Shown in pieces: positions 10,410 through 18,763 of a stretch of DNA of 64,000 bases (within the stretch, counting starts at the first letter, position 1; every line of letters begins with the position of its first letter). The stretch is from DATKMK01 sp035541895 (GTDB lineage: Bacteria; Desulfobacterota; Binatia; HRBIN30; JACQVA1). Both the position numbers and the translations under genes were made by a program. The notes under the pieces are model-generated. The model saw nothing but the letters and a program-made list of their open reading frames with translations, did no database searches and had not been told where the DNA came from. The stretch lies in NCBI GenBank assembly GCA_035541895.1, contig DATKMK010000122.1, forward strand, positions 1 to 64,000. The letters are read 5' to 3'.

Positions 10410-13400
10410 ATGTCTTGCGACCGGTTTCCCATTCGAATCGGCGTCGTCGCCGGTCTCGTCCTTGCGCTTGCCGCACGGCAAGGCGCGGCGCAGATGACCA
10501 TCTCGTGGAAGGCCGCGGCAGACGGTAGCTGGAATACCGCCAGCAACTGGAGTCCCGCGCAAGTTCCCGGCGCGCTTGACACCGCCGTCATCACAGTGCC
10601 CGGAACCTACACGGTCACACTCAATGTGAACGCGACCGTCAGTGTTCTCACGCTCGGCGGCGCGAGCGGCACGCAGACCCTCGCGATCAGCGGGAACACT
10701 CTCACGCTCAACAGCGACAGCACCGTGAACGCCAACGGCAAGATCAACATGACCGGCAGCACACTATCCGGCAACGGCAAGCTCACCGTCAGTGGCATAT
10801 TCGGATGGGCCGGCGGGACGCTGAGTGGCAGCGGGTCGCTCGACATCGCAGCCGGCGGGAACTTGCAGGTGACGGGGGCGGGCGGGAAGTCGCATCAGCG
10901 GGTGATCAACAACGCGGGGAGCACGGTGGTGGATGCGACGACGACGATCAGCAGCGGGAACGGGGCGGCGTTCAACAATCTGGCGGGGGGGACGCTGAGT
11001 CTGCAGAGCGATATCGCGTGGGCGTACAACCAGGGCGGCGCGACGACGGTGATCAGCAACCAGGCGGGGGCGACGCTGACGAAGAGCAACAGTATCGGGA
11101 CCAGCACGTTTGCGGGGGTGCCCTTCAACAACGCGGGGACGGTGAACGTCCAGAGCGGCGTGCTGTCACCCTCAGGGGGCGGGAGCAGTAGTAGCCCGAT
11201 GGGGATCGCCGCGGGGAGTCACATCGACTTCACGAGCACGGCCTACACGCTGACGGCGGGGGCGGGGTTCACGGGGATGGGGAGCGTGCGGGTGAACGGG
11301 GGGACGTTGACGGCGAATGCGAACGTGCTGGTGCCGAATTTGGAGGTGCTGGCGGGGACGCTGGCGGGGACAGGCAACTACACGGTGACCAGTCTGACGT
11401 GGACGGCGGGAACGCTGCAGGGGAGCGGGACGGTGGAGATCCCGATGGGCGCGACGCTGTCGATCACGGGGGCGGGCGGGAAGTCGCATCAGCGAGTGAT
11501 CAACAACGCGGGGAGCACGGTGGTGGATGCGACGACGACGATCAGCAGCGGGAACGGGGCGGCGTTCAACAATCTGGCGGGGGGGACGCTGAGTCTGCAG
11601 AGCGATATTGCGTGGGCGTACAACCAGGGCGGCGCGACGACGGTGATCAGCAACCAGGCGGGGGCGACGCTGACGAAGAGCAACAGCATCGGGACCAGCA
11701 CGTTTGCGGGGGTGACCTTCAACAACGCCGGCACGATCAACGCGCAGAGCGGCACTCTCGCGTTTCAGCCTGGGTATACTCAAACCGCCGGCGCGACACA
11801 CCTGATCGGGGGTAGTCTCTCGGCAAACAGCACGATCAACATCAACGGCGGCATCCTCGACGGGAACGGAACGGTTGCGAGCAACCTCTCAAACGGGGGG
11901 CAAGTCAATCCAGGAACATCACCTGGAAAGATCACCCTTGTCGGAAACTACGTGCAAACGGCCAGCGGTGTGCTGAACATCGACCTCAACGGTCTCACCG
12001 CCGCCACGCAGTTTGATCAGCTCGACGTGACCGGCACCGTTTCGCTCGCCGGCGCGCTTCATCTATCGCTCGGCTTCGTCCCAGCGATGAACGACTCGTT
12101 CGTCATCATCAAGAACGACGTCGCCGACGCGGTGACGGGGTCGTTCGATGGCTTGGCGGAAGGGACCATCTTCACCTCGGGCGGGGGGCAGTTTCAGATC
12201 ACTTACAAAGGCAACGACGGGAACGACGTGGTGCTAGGATTCATCGCGCTCGTGCAGACACCCGGGGCGACTCCGACGTCAACTCCAACCGCGACGCCGA
12301 CACAAACGCTCACGATTGCCACGCCAACGCGAACTCCGACGATCACCGCTACCAACTCCCCTGGTCCGTCGGCTAGCGCGACCGCGACGCCAACCGCGAC
12401 GCGAACCGATACCGCCACACGAACGCCGACTGCGACGGCAACTTCAACACCGACTCCAACCCCGACTCATACGCCGACCGCCACACCAACAGCGACACCC
12501 ACGCGAACTCCGACGAGCACGCCGACGTTTGCGCCCGGAACCCAGACGCCGACCGTGAATGTGCCTCCGACCAACACGGCGACGCGAAGCCCCACCGCAA
12601 CACCGACCGACACGCCGTCCCTGACGCCGACTGATACGGCCACTCCGACGGACACACCGACGGGTACGCCGACGCGCACACCGACCCGCACGCCGACCCG
12701 CACGCCGACGAATACGCCAACCACGATGGGCGGCACTTTCATCATTTCGGGAGTCGTTTTCGGACCAGGCCCCGTGGGTACGACCGGACAACGCGGCCTC
12801 GTGGCGGTGTCGGGCCAGGTCGTCGATCTGTACTCCTGCTTCTATCCGATCGATTGCTACAACCACGTCACCCCACCGTTCGCCACAACGATTTCCGGTG
12901 CCGAGGGGCTGTATGCCTTTGTATTGTCGACCGGGATCATCAACGACCGACCGTACGTCTTGATCGAGGCGGTGGTGGACGGCGTACAGTGCCGGCGGTT
13001 GTTGACCCACCGCCAACTGGAGGCGTTGGCTGGTTTGCCCGCTGCTGCGGCCGGCGCGGCCGCGGCGGATGAGACAAGCTTCGTGATCGATCCGATCGCT
13101 GAAGCCGCGTCTCGCCTGTTGGTGGCAGCCGGTGTGCAGAACTACGACGACGCCGGGATCGAGGCGGTGTTCACCGCGGTCGACCAAGCCAACGCGTCGA
13201 CCTCGTTCGCCGGCCTCACCGTTGCGCAAGCGAACGACCACGCGGAGACGATTGCCGCGAACGATCCGAACACGCAAATGGTGCTGGCCGAAAGCAAGTT
13301 CACGCCAACCCCGACGGCGACCGTGACGCCGACTCCGACCCGCACTCCGATCGCATGTGTTGGCGACTGCGACGGCAACGACCGGGTTGGTGTCGACGAG

Positions 13401-13541
13401 CTGGTCAAGGGCGTCGACATTGCGCTGGCAATCGCCGACCTCAGTACCTGTTCGGCGTTCGACGCGGACGGCAGCAACACGGTCAGCGTCGACGAGTTGG
13501 TCACTGCGGTGAACAACGCTTTGAACGGCTGTACGCGCTGA
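10410..13541 (+). CDS. large secreted repeat protein with Thr-Pro linkers and C-terminal dockerin-like module
   Basis: This 1043-aa protein begins with a signal peptide (hydrophobic IGVVAGLVLALAARQGAAQ). Residues about 30-615 are Gly/Asn/Thr-rich beta-repeat sequence of autotransporter or beta-helix type. They include a block at about 155-242 that recurs nearly identically at about 353-440. A Thr-Pro-rich linker spans about 616-771, then a globular segment to about 960, and a short second linker. The C-terminal module has Cys and two EF-hand-like loops (GDCDGN..., FDADGS...). It is probably exported, perhaps through type II secretion, and may act as an adhesin or surface scaffold. No enzyme motif is visible. 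The start lies 8 nt after a GGGGGG run. Confidence 0.75.
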   Translation: MSCDRFPIRIGVVAGLVLALAARQGAAQMTISWKAAADGSWNTASNWSPAQVPGALDTAVITVPGTYTVTLNVNATVSVLTLGGASGTQTLAISGNTLTLNSDSTVNANGKINMTGSTLSGNGKLTVSGIFGWAGGTLSGSGSLDIAAGGNLQVTGAGGKSHQRVINNAGSTVVDATTTISSGNGAAFNNLAGGTLSLQSDIAWAYNQGGATTVISNQAGATLTKSNSIGTSTFAGVPFNNAGTVNVQSGVLSPSGGGSSSSPMGIAAGSHIDFTSTAYTLTAGAGFTGMGSVRVNGGTLTANANVLVPNLEVLAGTLAGTGNYTVTSLTWTAGTLQGSGTVEIPMGATLSITGAGGKSHQRVINNAGSTVVDATTTISSGNGAAFNNLAGGTLSLQSDIAWAYNQGGATTVISNQAGATLTKSNSIGTSTFAGVTFNNAGTINAQSGTLAFQPGYTQTAGATHLIGGSLSANSTININGGILDGNGTVASNLSNGGQVNPGTSPGKITLVGNYVQTASGVLNIDLNGLTAATQFDQLDVTGTVSLAGALHLSLGFVPAMNDSFVIIKNDVADAVTGSFDGLAEGTIFTSGGGQFQITYKGNDGNDVVLGFIALVQTPGATPTSTPTATPTQTLTIATPTRTPTITATNSPGPSASATATPTATRTDTATRTPTATATSTPTPTPTHTPTATPTATPTRTPTSTPTFAPGTQTPTVNVPPTNTATRSPTATPTDTPSLTPTDTATPTDTPTGTPTRTPTRTPTRTPTNTPTTMGGTFIISGVVFGPGPVGTTGQRGLVAVSGQVVDLYSCFYPIDCYNHVTPPFATTISGAEGLYAFVLSTGIINDRPYVLIEAVVDGVQCRRLLTHRQLEALAGLPAAAAGAAAADETSFVIDPIAEAASRLLVAAGVQNYDDAGIEAVFTAVDQANASTSFAGLTVAQANDHAETIAANDPNTQMVLAESKFTPTPTATVTPTPTRTPIACVGDCDGNDRVGVDELVKGVDIALAIADLSTCSAFDADGSNTVSVDELVTAVNNALNGCTR
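10872..11135 (+). repeat. intragenic duplication, copy 1
   Basis: About 264 bp matches 11466-11729, with only about four differences that I could find. The offset is 594 nt, exactly 198 codons, so the reading frame is kept. The stretch uses GGG and GCG codons heavily, unlike the GGC/GCC style of the rest of the gene. Confidence 0.9.
11466..11729 (+). repeat. intragenic duplication, copy 2
   Basis: This is the second copy of the 264-bp unit at 10872-11135. Similarity fades gradually on the 3' side, where the encoded FNNAGT motif stays but the DNA diverges. That fits a recent copy or gene conversion within an older repeat array. Confidence 0.9.
12256..12723 (+). repeat. low-complexity Thr-Pro linker tract
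   Basis: About 155 codons encode mostly TP[TS]x tetrapeptides (TPTATPTQT-style), with a few non-repeat interruptions. It is a flexible, probably glycosylated linker between the beta-repeat part and the C-terminal part. The DNA itself is degenerate ACN-CCN repeat. Confidence 0.9.
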
Positions 13542-13570
13542 GTGCGCAACGCGTACGACTAGCGAGTGCG

Positions 13571-13591
13571 GATCTCGTATTAGTCGAGATC
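13571..13591. terminator. hairpin between convergent genes
   Basis: A 7-bp inverted repeat, GATCTCG-N7-CGAGATC, lies between the convergent repeat-protein and 258-aa genes. It has no T-run, so it is only a possible bidirectional terminator. The rest of 13542-13721 shows no other feature. Confidence 0.3.
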
Positions 13592-13721
13592 GGCGATCGT
13601 CGCCGGCTGCAGTTCGAGACGGTCAGTCTTCAAGTGGGTGATCGAGCACCATGGTGGTCGCGCCGGACTCTAACATCGGCGGCGCAACGGGCAAGCGTTC
13701 GGACGACGATCGTGGGAAGGC

Positions 13722-14498
13722 TTACTCCGCGCAGACCATCGCGCAGGCTTGTTGGAGCGCGTCGCGGTCGTAGGTGAATCGAGACGACTGCAGCGTCTCG
13801 CTCACTCGCGCCGCATACGCATCCGAGTGAAAATACGCGGTCAGCGCGGGCGAGATCGGAAAGACTTGGTACCCGGGAGCCCAATCAAGCGCGCCACCAC
13901 CGACCTCGTGCACGCTGCGGCTGACCAGCGCCAGTGACGCGTCGCTCAGCGACAGCGGGCGCAGATCGCGCGCCAAGGCCTCGAAGCGTCCTTGCTCGCC
14001 GCCGTCGAGAAACAGGAACAATCGGGAGCGATGAAAGAGAACCGCGTCGTGAAAAAACTTCGGCACGTTGGCGACGCCGTCTTTGCCGAGATCGGTTGCC
14101 ATGCGCACGACCACGCGAAACGCGCGCCGCAAGACGCCCAGGCCGGGATGACGTTGGAGGGGCAAGCGTGGGCGGTCGGGCGGGAAGGGCGCGGTCGGGT
14201 CCTGCTCGCGCATCCAGTGCACAATCGCCAGCTCGATTGGGCGCTCGATCTCATAGCCGAGTCGCGCGAAGAACGGCGGCCGCACCACCGCTTCGCCGAC
14301 ACACGCGTCGAGCAACGCGAACGGCTGCTCCCGTTTGCAGCCGGACAGAATGATGTGCGGCAACGCTCGACCTTCGTCCTCGACAGCCACCTCCAGGTGA
14401 TCGAATCCCTTCTCGCGCAGCGCGGCGAGGACGCCGGCGTCGGCGAGCAAGTCGCGCACGGCCGGCGCGTCGAATCGATCGAGGATCCGTCGCGCCAT
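13722..14498 (-). CDS. uncharacterised protein linked to a histone-deacetylase homologue
   Basis: I do not recognise this 258-aa protein. It has no signal peptide or membrane segment and looks like a soluble alpha/beta protein rich in Arg and Leu. Visible features are an N-terminal helical region (RRILDRFDAPAVRDLLADAG), a central Arg-rich stretch with HPGLGVLRRAFRVVVRM, and an FHRSRLFLFLDGGEQGRF strand-turn-strand. It begins 4 nt after the stop of the deacetylase-like gene, so the two must be co-transcribed and probably act on the same substrate. No catalytic motif could be assigned. It is probably a real gene because the frame is clean and the codon use matches its neighbours. Confidence 0.7.
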   Translation of the reverse strand: MARRILDRFDAPAVRDLLADAGVLAALREKGFDHLEVAVEDEGRALPHIILSGCKREQPFALLDACVGEAVVRPPFFARLGYEIERPIELAIVHWMREQDPTAPFPPDRPRLPLQRHPGLGVLRRAFRVVVRMATDLGKDGVANVPKFFHDAVLFHRSRLFLFLDGGEQGRFEALARDLRPLSLSDASLALVSRSVHEVGGGALDWAPGYQVFPISPALTAYFHSDAYAARVSETLQSSRFTYDRDALQQACAMVCAE

Positions 14499-14502
14499 CG
14501 CC

Positions 14503-15426
14503 TCACTCGCCGGCCAACAACCAGCGGAAGTAGTTGAAGTGAATCCGCCAGCTCGATTCGCCGTAGCCGCCCGCCGTGACCACGACCAGCGGGATGCGAC
14601 GACCGCGCAACTCGTGGGTCACGAAGCGGTCGCGCCGCAGCATGCCTGCCTCCGTGATGTCGAAGTCGCCGAGCGTATCTTCGATGAACGGGTCGCTGCC
14701 CGCGATATAGACCGCAAAATCCGGCTGGAAGTCGCGAATGATGCGCGGGAGCTGCGCTTCGAGCGCGTCCAGATACGTCGCGTCGGCGGTGTGGGACGGC
14801 AGTTCGACGTCGAGATTGTTCCGCTTGGTGATCCAACACCAGTTGCCGGCGTGGATCGAAAATGTGAAGACGGACTCGTCCGCCGCAAAAATCTCCGCGT
14901 TGCCGTTGCCGTGATGATAGTCGAGATCGACGATCAGCGCGCGCTGCACAACCTGGTCGCGTTGCAAGGCACGAATCGCGATCGCCACGTCGGCGATGGC
15001 GCAAAAGCCCTCGGCTTTGTCGACCTGAGCATGGTGGTATCCGCCGCCGAGATTGACCCCGATTCCATGTTCGCGCGCCGCCATCCGGGCCGCGGCCACC
15101 GTCCCGCCCGCGGCGTGCAAGAACGGCTGCAAGAGTCGGTCGTCCCACGGATGTTCGGGGTCGAGGAAGAGCAGCCGCGCCAAGGTCTCGGGACGGCGGA
15201 TGGTCTGCACGTATTCGGGGGTGTGAACCAACAGCAGTTCCGTCTCCGCGACCGCGGGGGCGGCGATGAACTCGTCGGGCCGCGCGGCCCCGGCGGCGAT
15301 CAAGCCCTCGTAGATGCGCCGCGGCTTGCGCACGTCGAAGGTGTGGCGCATGCCGGCTTCCAGTATGTCGTAAACATACTCATCGCGATAAAACAGCCGC
15401 GGGCGGCTTGAACGCACGACGGACAC
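14503..15426 (-). CDS. histone deacetylase / acetoin-utilisation family amidohydrolase
   Basis: This 307-aa protein is a compact HDAC-superfamily enzyme. The catalytic His pair (GGGYHHA, His131-132) is visible. The zinc ligands follow as Asp169 and His171 (VDLDYHHGNG) and Asp245 (AGSDPF), with the transition-state Tyr288 (TAGGYG). All key residues are present, so it should be an active Zn hydrolase that removes acyl groups from amines: acetylated proteins, polyamines or small molecules. The short form resembles class IV (HDAC11-like) bacterial members. It is followed 4 nt later by the unknown 258-aa gene. The start is the ATG at 15426. No nearby acetyltransferase is in the same operon, although a GNAT gene lies upstream on the same strand. 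Confidence 0.9.
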   Translation of the reverse strand: MSVVRSSRPRLFYRDEYVYDILEAGMRHTFDVRKPRRIYEGLIAAGAARPDEFIAAPAVAETELLLVHTPEYVQTIRRPETLARLLFLDPEHPWDDRLLQPFLHAAGGTVAAARMAAREHGIGVNLGGGYHHAQVDKAEGFCAIADVAIAIRALQRDQVVQRALIVDLDYHHGNGNAEIFAADESVFTFSIHAGNWCWITKRNNLDVELPSHTADATYLDALEAQLPRIIRDFQPDFAVYIAGSDPFIEDTLGDFDITEAGMLRRDRFVTHELRGRRIPLVVVTAGGYGESSWRIHFNYFRWLLAGE

Positions 15427-15569
15427 TCCTCACTACCGATCGCCGACTGCAATCCTCACGCCCGAGTTCGGCACGTCCGGCGTGGCCGACTTGTGCGATC
15501 GTGCGTCGATGATCTGATGTGGCAGTCCGGTTCCGATTCTTGGAAATGGTAATCCGGCCGGCCGCTCAC

Positions 15570-15585
15570 GCCGCTGCTGAGCGGC
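15570..15585 (-). terminator. hairpin after the GNAT gene
   Basis: GCCGCT-GCTG-AGCGGC forms a 6-bp stem 6 nt after the GNAT stop codon on the minus strand. No T-run follows, so termination is only possible. Confidence 0.3.
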
Positions 15586-15591
15586 GGCGCA

Positions 15592-16449
15592 TCAAAACGC
15601 GATCGACGGCAACCACGCGCCTTGCGGTTGATTGTACAGCCCGACGCTCATCAGCGTCATCGGCTGGGTGATGCGCAGACCCTGGTTCAGGCACCAACGC
15701 AGCAATTCGGCGTTGCGCGTTGGCACCAGGAAGCCGGGCCCGAGAAACGCCGGCGCGGCGGCGATGAGGGCTTTGAGGTCGTCGTTGGTCTCGGCCACGG
15801 CGTGCGCGAAGAACGCGATCCCCGTGGCGTAGCCGGTGATGCGGTCGTGGCGTTCGACCACGCGCGCGGTGTTGCTACGCACTGCGTCGCGCAGTTCGCC
15901 GCTGCGAGTATGCCCGTGGACGCGCAGGCACAGGTGGTTGCACGCCTCGAGATCGGCGGCGGTGGCCGCGCGCACCGCGAAACCGGGAATCGTGGCGTTG
16001 AGGGGTGCGCCCTGGAGACACGACAGCGGTTCGCGCGGATCGAAGCCGAGCGTGGTGTAGAGCGACAGCGAGCGATTGTGAAACGCGGCTTGCACCAAAC
16101 GGACGCCCGGAAACTTTCGCGCCGCCGCGCGATCGAGCATGTGTTGCATCAAGGCACGGCCGACGCCGCGATTCTGCACGGTCGGGTCGACCGTGATCGG
16201 GCCGATTCCGCCGATCGGCGCGCGCTCGTCCATCGCGTTGCTGCCGATGACCCGGCCGTCTCGTTCGACGACCACGACGTAGATTTCGGGATGGGCGATC
16301 ATCGTCGTAAGCAGGCCCACCGCCATTTCCGGATTGGGAAAATCGGGCGGAAAATTGTGGGCGTTGTTGATGTGTTTGAAGGCCTGGTAGCAAATTGGGC
16401 CGCAGATCGGCGCATCCTCCGGACGTGCGGCGCGTATCGTCAGATCCAT
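15592..16449 (-). CDS. GNAT-family N-acetyltransferase
   Basis: This 285-aa protein has an N-terminal GNAT domain (about 1-155). It starts MDLTIRAARPEDAP and carries the acetyl-CoA pyrophosphate loop QNRGVGRALM near residue 105. The C-terminal half (from about 165, FAVRAATAADLEACNHLCLR) looks like a second, degenerate GNAT fold. It transfers an acetyl group from acetyl-CoA to an unknown amine. The ATG at 16449 is preferred. An upstream in-frame start exists, but the extra 19 residues lack family character. It diverges from the hot-dog dehydratase genes. Confidence 0.85.
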   Translation of the reverse strand: MDLTIRAARPEDAPICGPICYQAFKHINNAHNFPPDFPNPEMAVGLLTTMIAHPEIYVVVVERDGRVIGSNAMDERAPIGGIGPITVDPTVQNRGVGRALMQHMLDRAAARKFPGVRLVQAAFHNRSLSLYTTLGFDPREPLSCLQGAPLNATIPGFAVRAATAADLEACNHLCLRVHGHTRSGELRDAVRSNTARVVERHDRITGYATGIAFFAHAVAETNDDLKALIAAAPAFLGPGFLVPTRNAELLRWCLNQGLRITQPMTLMSVGLYNQPQGAWLPSIAF

Positions 16450-16507
16450 GGTGGGCGACGATAAGCCCAGCCCCTTGTGCTTGCAACCGAAGTGAACGCC
16501 AGGCACG

Positions 16508-16945
16508 GTGCCGCTCGTGATTGCGGTTCCCCCCGAACTGCTCGGTCGCGCAGTCGACCTCGGCGAAGTGGTGGTGACGTCGGCGATGATCGACGCCTAC
16601 GCGCGCGCGGTGAACGACGAACAGTGGCTGGCGCAGCCGACCAACGAAGCGCCGCCGACCTTCTGCCTCACCATGCGGCGCGGGATGACGCCGGAAATCG
16701 AGCTGCCCGCGGGCTACTTCGGCGTGTACGGCGGACACGAAATGGAGTTCCACCACCCGATCTGCGCCGATCAAACGTATCGCGTCACGGCGAGCGTGCT
16801 CGAGGTGTTCGAAAAGAGCGGTCGCAGCGGCGCGCTCACCGTTGTGGTTCGGCAGGCTGTCATCCGTGACCGGGCGGGGACGTTGGCCGTTCGCATCACC
16901 GAACAGGAAATCATCCGACGCCGGCCGGAGGGCACAACGCGGTGA
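16508..16945 (+). CDS. MaoC/FAS1-type hot-dog dehydratase, N-terminal-half-like subunit
   Basis: This 145-aa protein has a GTG start. The pattern LGRAVDLGEVVVTSAMIDAYARAVND, then GGHEMEFHHPICADQTYRVTA, is typical of the FAS1-like/MaoC N-terminal hot-dog domain (PF13452 type). That domain binds the acyl-CoA but usually lacks the catalytic Asp-His pair. The gene overlaps the next one by 4 nt (GTGA), so the two proteins probably form a heterodimeric enoyl-CoA hydratase or 3-hydroxyacyl dehydratase, as in mycobacterial HadAB-type enzymes. Its acyl substrate is unknown. Confidence 0.75.
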   Translation: MPLVIAVPPELLGRAVDLGEVVVTSAMIDAYARAVNDEQWLAQPTNEAPPTFCLTMRRGMTPEIELPAGYFGVYGGHEMEFHHPICADQTYRVTASVLEVFEKSGRSGALTVVVRQAVIRDRAGTLAVRITEQEIIRRRPEGTTR

Positions 16946-17340
16946 CCGCACTGGGTGACGAGCTGGGTCCGCGGCGCCGCCACGCTCCGACCACCGATCA
17001 CGTCGCGGGCTACATCGGCGCCGACAACGTCGGCGAGTTCGCCGCCCATGCCCGCGCGGTGGGCCGCTCGGGCATCGTCGTGCCAGGTCCGATGCTGAGC
17101 GCGTTTCTCGAACAGTTCGTGCGCGCCGAGTTGCCCGAATGGCGGCTCGAGCGGCTCGCCACGACCTTCCGGGTGCCCACCCTTGCGGGGAGTCATCTGG
17201 TGTTGCGCGGGGCGATCACCGAGCATCACGAACTGGCCGATGGTGACCGGCTGGTGTGCGATCTCGTGATCGAGCACGAGGACGGCGAGCGCGCCGTGAC
17301 GGGGACCGCGACGCTCGCGGCGCGAGTCAGTCATCGCTGA
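16942..17340 (+). CDS. hot-dog fold dehydratase, partner subunit
   Basis: This 132-aa protein has a GTG start overlapping the previous stop. Sequence such as VVPGPMLSAFLEQFVRAELPEWRLERLATTFRVPTLAG fits a MaoC-like hot-dog domain. The textbook hydratase-2 motif, with Asp about five residues before His inside DxNPLH, is not clearly present, so catalysis by this subunit alone is doubtful. Coupled translation with the upstream hot-dog gene supports a two-subunit enzyme acting on a hydroxyacyl- or enoyl-CoA. Confidence 0.65.
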   Translation: MTALGDELGPRRRHAPTTDHVAGYIGADNVGEFAAHARAVGRSGIVVPGPMLSAFLEQFVRAELPEWRLERLATTFRVPTLAGSHLVLRGAITEHHELADGDRLVCDLVIEHEDGERAVTGTATLAARVSHR

Positions 17341-17395
17341 ATACTTCCACGATCTCCCTTTACGTTTCACTCGCGTCGCTTTAGTCTGCCGCGCC

Positions 17396-18763
17396 ATGGC
17401 GGCTGCGCCGGTATCAGCGACCAGCTCCGCGGTTTCCATCGCGGAAGTTCGTCACATGTCGAAGTCGTTCGTGACCGACGGACGCGAACGAGTCGTGCTG
17501 CGCGACATCAGCCTCGCGATTCAGCCGGGCGAGGTGGTGGCGGTGCTGGGGCCGTCGGGGTGCGGCAAGTCGACGCTGCTGCGGGTGATGACCGGCCTGC
17601 TCCAGCCGACCGAGGGGGAAGTCTTCTGTCATGGTTCGCCCCTCCACGGGCTGCACCCGGGCGCGGCGATCGTGTTTCAAAACTTCGCATTGTACCCGTG
17701 GCTGTCGGTTGCCGAGAACGTGCGCGTCGGGCTCTATCGCAAGGGATTGTCGCCTGCACTCGAAGCCGAACGGGTACGTCACGCGATCGATCAAGTGGGC
17801 CTCGAAGGCTTCGAAGAAGCGTATCCGAAGGAATTGTCCGGCGGGATGAAACAGCGCGTCGGCATCGCCCGGGCGCTGGTGGGCGGACCGGAGCTGTTGT
17901 GCATGGACGAGCCGTTCTCGGCGCTCGACGTGCTGACGGCCGAATCGCTGCGCGGCGAGGTGTATCATTTGTGGTCGCGCGGCGATGTCGGACTCAAAAG
18001 CTTGCTGCTGATCACACACCTCATCGACGAGGCCGTTTTCCTCGCCGACCGCATCGTGATTCTTGGCGCGAATCCCGGATGTGTGCGGGAGGTGGTCAAC
18101 AATCCGTTGCCGCACCCACGCGCGTACCGTGATGCGAGCTTCCTGCGCTTGGTGGATGAGATTCACGCGGTCATCACCCAAATCCATCTACCCGACGAGC
18201 GTCCCGCTCCGCCGGCCGTCGCCGGCCGGCCGCGCCTCGAGCCGATTCCGTCCGCGCACGTTCCGGAAATCGTCGGGTTGTTGGAGGTGGTCCATCATCA
18301 CGGCGATCGCTGCAACGTGTTCGATCTCTCGACCGAATTGAGCATCGAACTTGGCCACGTGATCCTCGCCGTCAAAGCCGCGGAGCTGCTCGATCTCGTC
18401 GATACGCCCAAGCAGGAAGTCATGCTCACCGCGATCGGGCAGCAATTCGTCGCCGGAGACGCCAACGTGCGCAAGCGGATCTTTCACGCCCAGCTCCGAC
18501 AGATTCCGACTTTTGTGTTTTTGATCGACCGCCTGCGCAGCGCGCCCGACGGGCGGATGCCGGCGGAGATCGTTCAAGAAGAACTGGCCATGCACTTGCC
18601 GAACGAGCCCCTGGCGACGTTGTTCGATACCGTCATCGGCTGGGGCCGCTACGGCGAATTGCTGGGGTACGATCCGGACGCGGAGGTGGTCTACCTCGAC
18701 GTGGAAAGCACGGCGGGAGCGATGAACGGTTTCGCGCCGTCGTCACCCGCCTCGGATTCGTAA
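17396..18763 (+). CDS. ABC transporter ATP-binding protein with C-terminal AAA-associated domain
   Basis: This 455-aa protein has an ATPase domain at about 12-260 of the nitrate/sulfonate/taurine importer type. Walker A LGPSGCGKST, the Q-loop (FQNFALYPWLS), signature LSGGMKQR and Walker B LLCMDEPFSALD are all intact. The C-terminal about 180 residues, starting near HVPEIVGLLEVVHHH, match the 'AAA-associated' extension found on a subset of these ATPases. That extension probably regulates or dimerises. It is followed without spacing by the double permease. No periplasmic binding protein gene is adjacent, so the substrate is unknown. Confidence 0.9.
   Translation: MAAAPVSATSSAVSIAEVRHMSKSFVTDGRERVVLRDISLAIQPGEVVAVLGPSGCGKSTLLRVMTGLLQPTEGEVFCHGSPLHGLHPGAAIVFQNFALYPWLSVAENVRVGLYRKGLSPALEAERVRHAIDQVGLEGFEEAYPKELSGGMKQRVGIARALVGGPELLCMDEPFSALDVLTAESLRGEVYHLWSRGDVGLKSLLLITHLIDEAVFLADRIVILGANPGCVREVVNNPLPHPRAYRDASFLRLVDEIHAVITQIHLPDERPAPPAVAGRPRLEPIPSAHVPEIVGLLEVVHHHGDRCNVFDLSTELSIELGHVILAVKAAELLDLVDTPKQEVMLTAIGQQFVAGDANVRKRIFHAQLRQIPTFVFLIDRLRSAPDGRMPAEIVQEELAMHLPNEPLATLFDTVIGWGRYGELLGYDPDAEVVYLDVESTAGAMNGFAPSSPASDS

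Noticed and set aside
12256..12723. A CRISPR-like or tandem repeat array
   Set aside because: The units are degenerate codons for Thr-Pro with no constant repeat or spacer; it is a coding linker.
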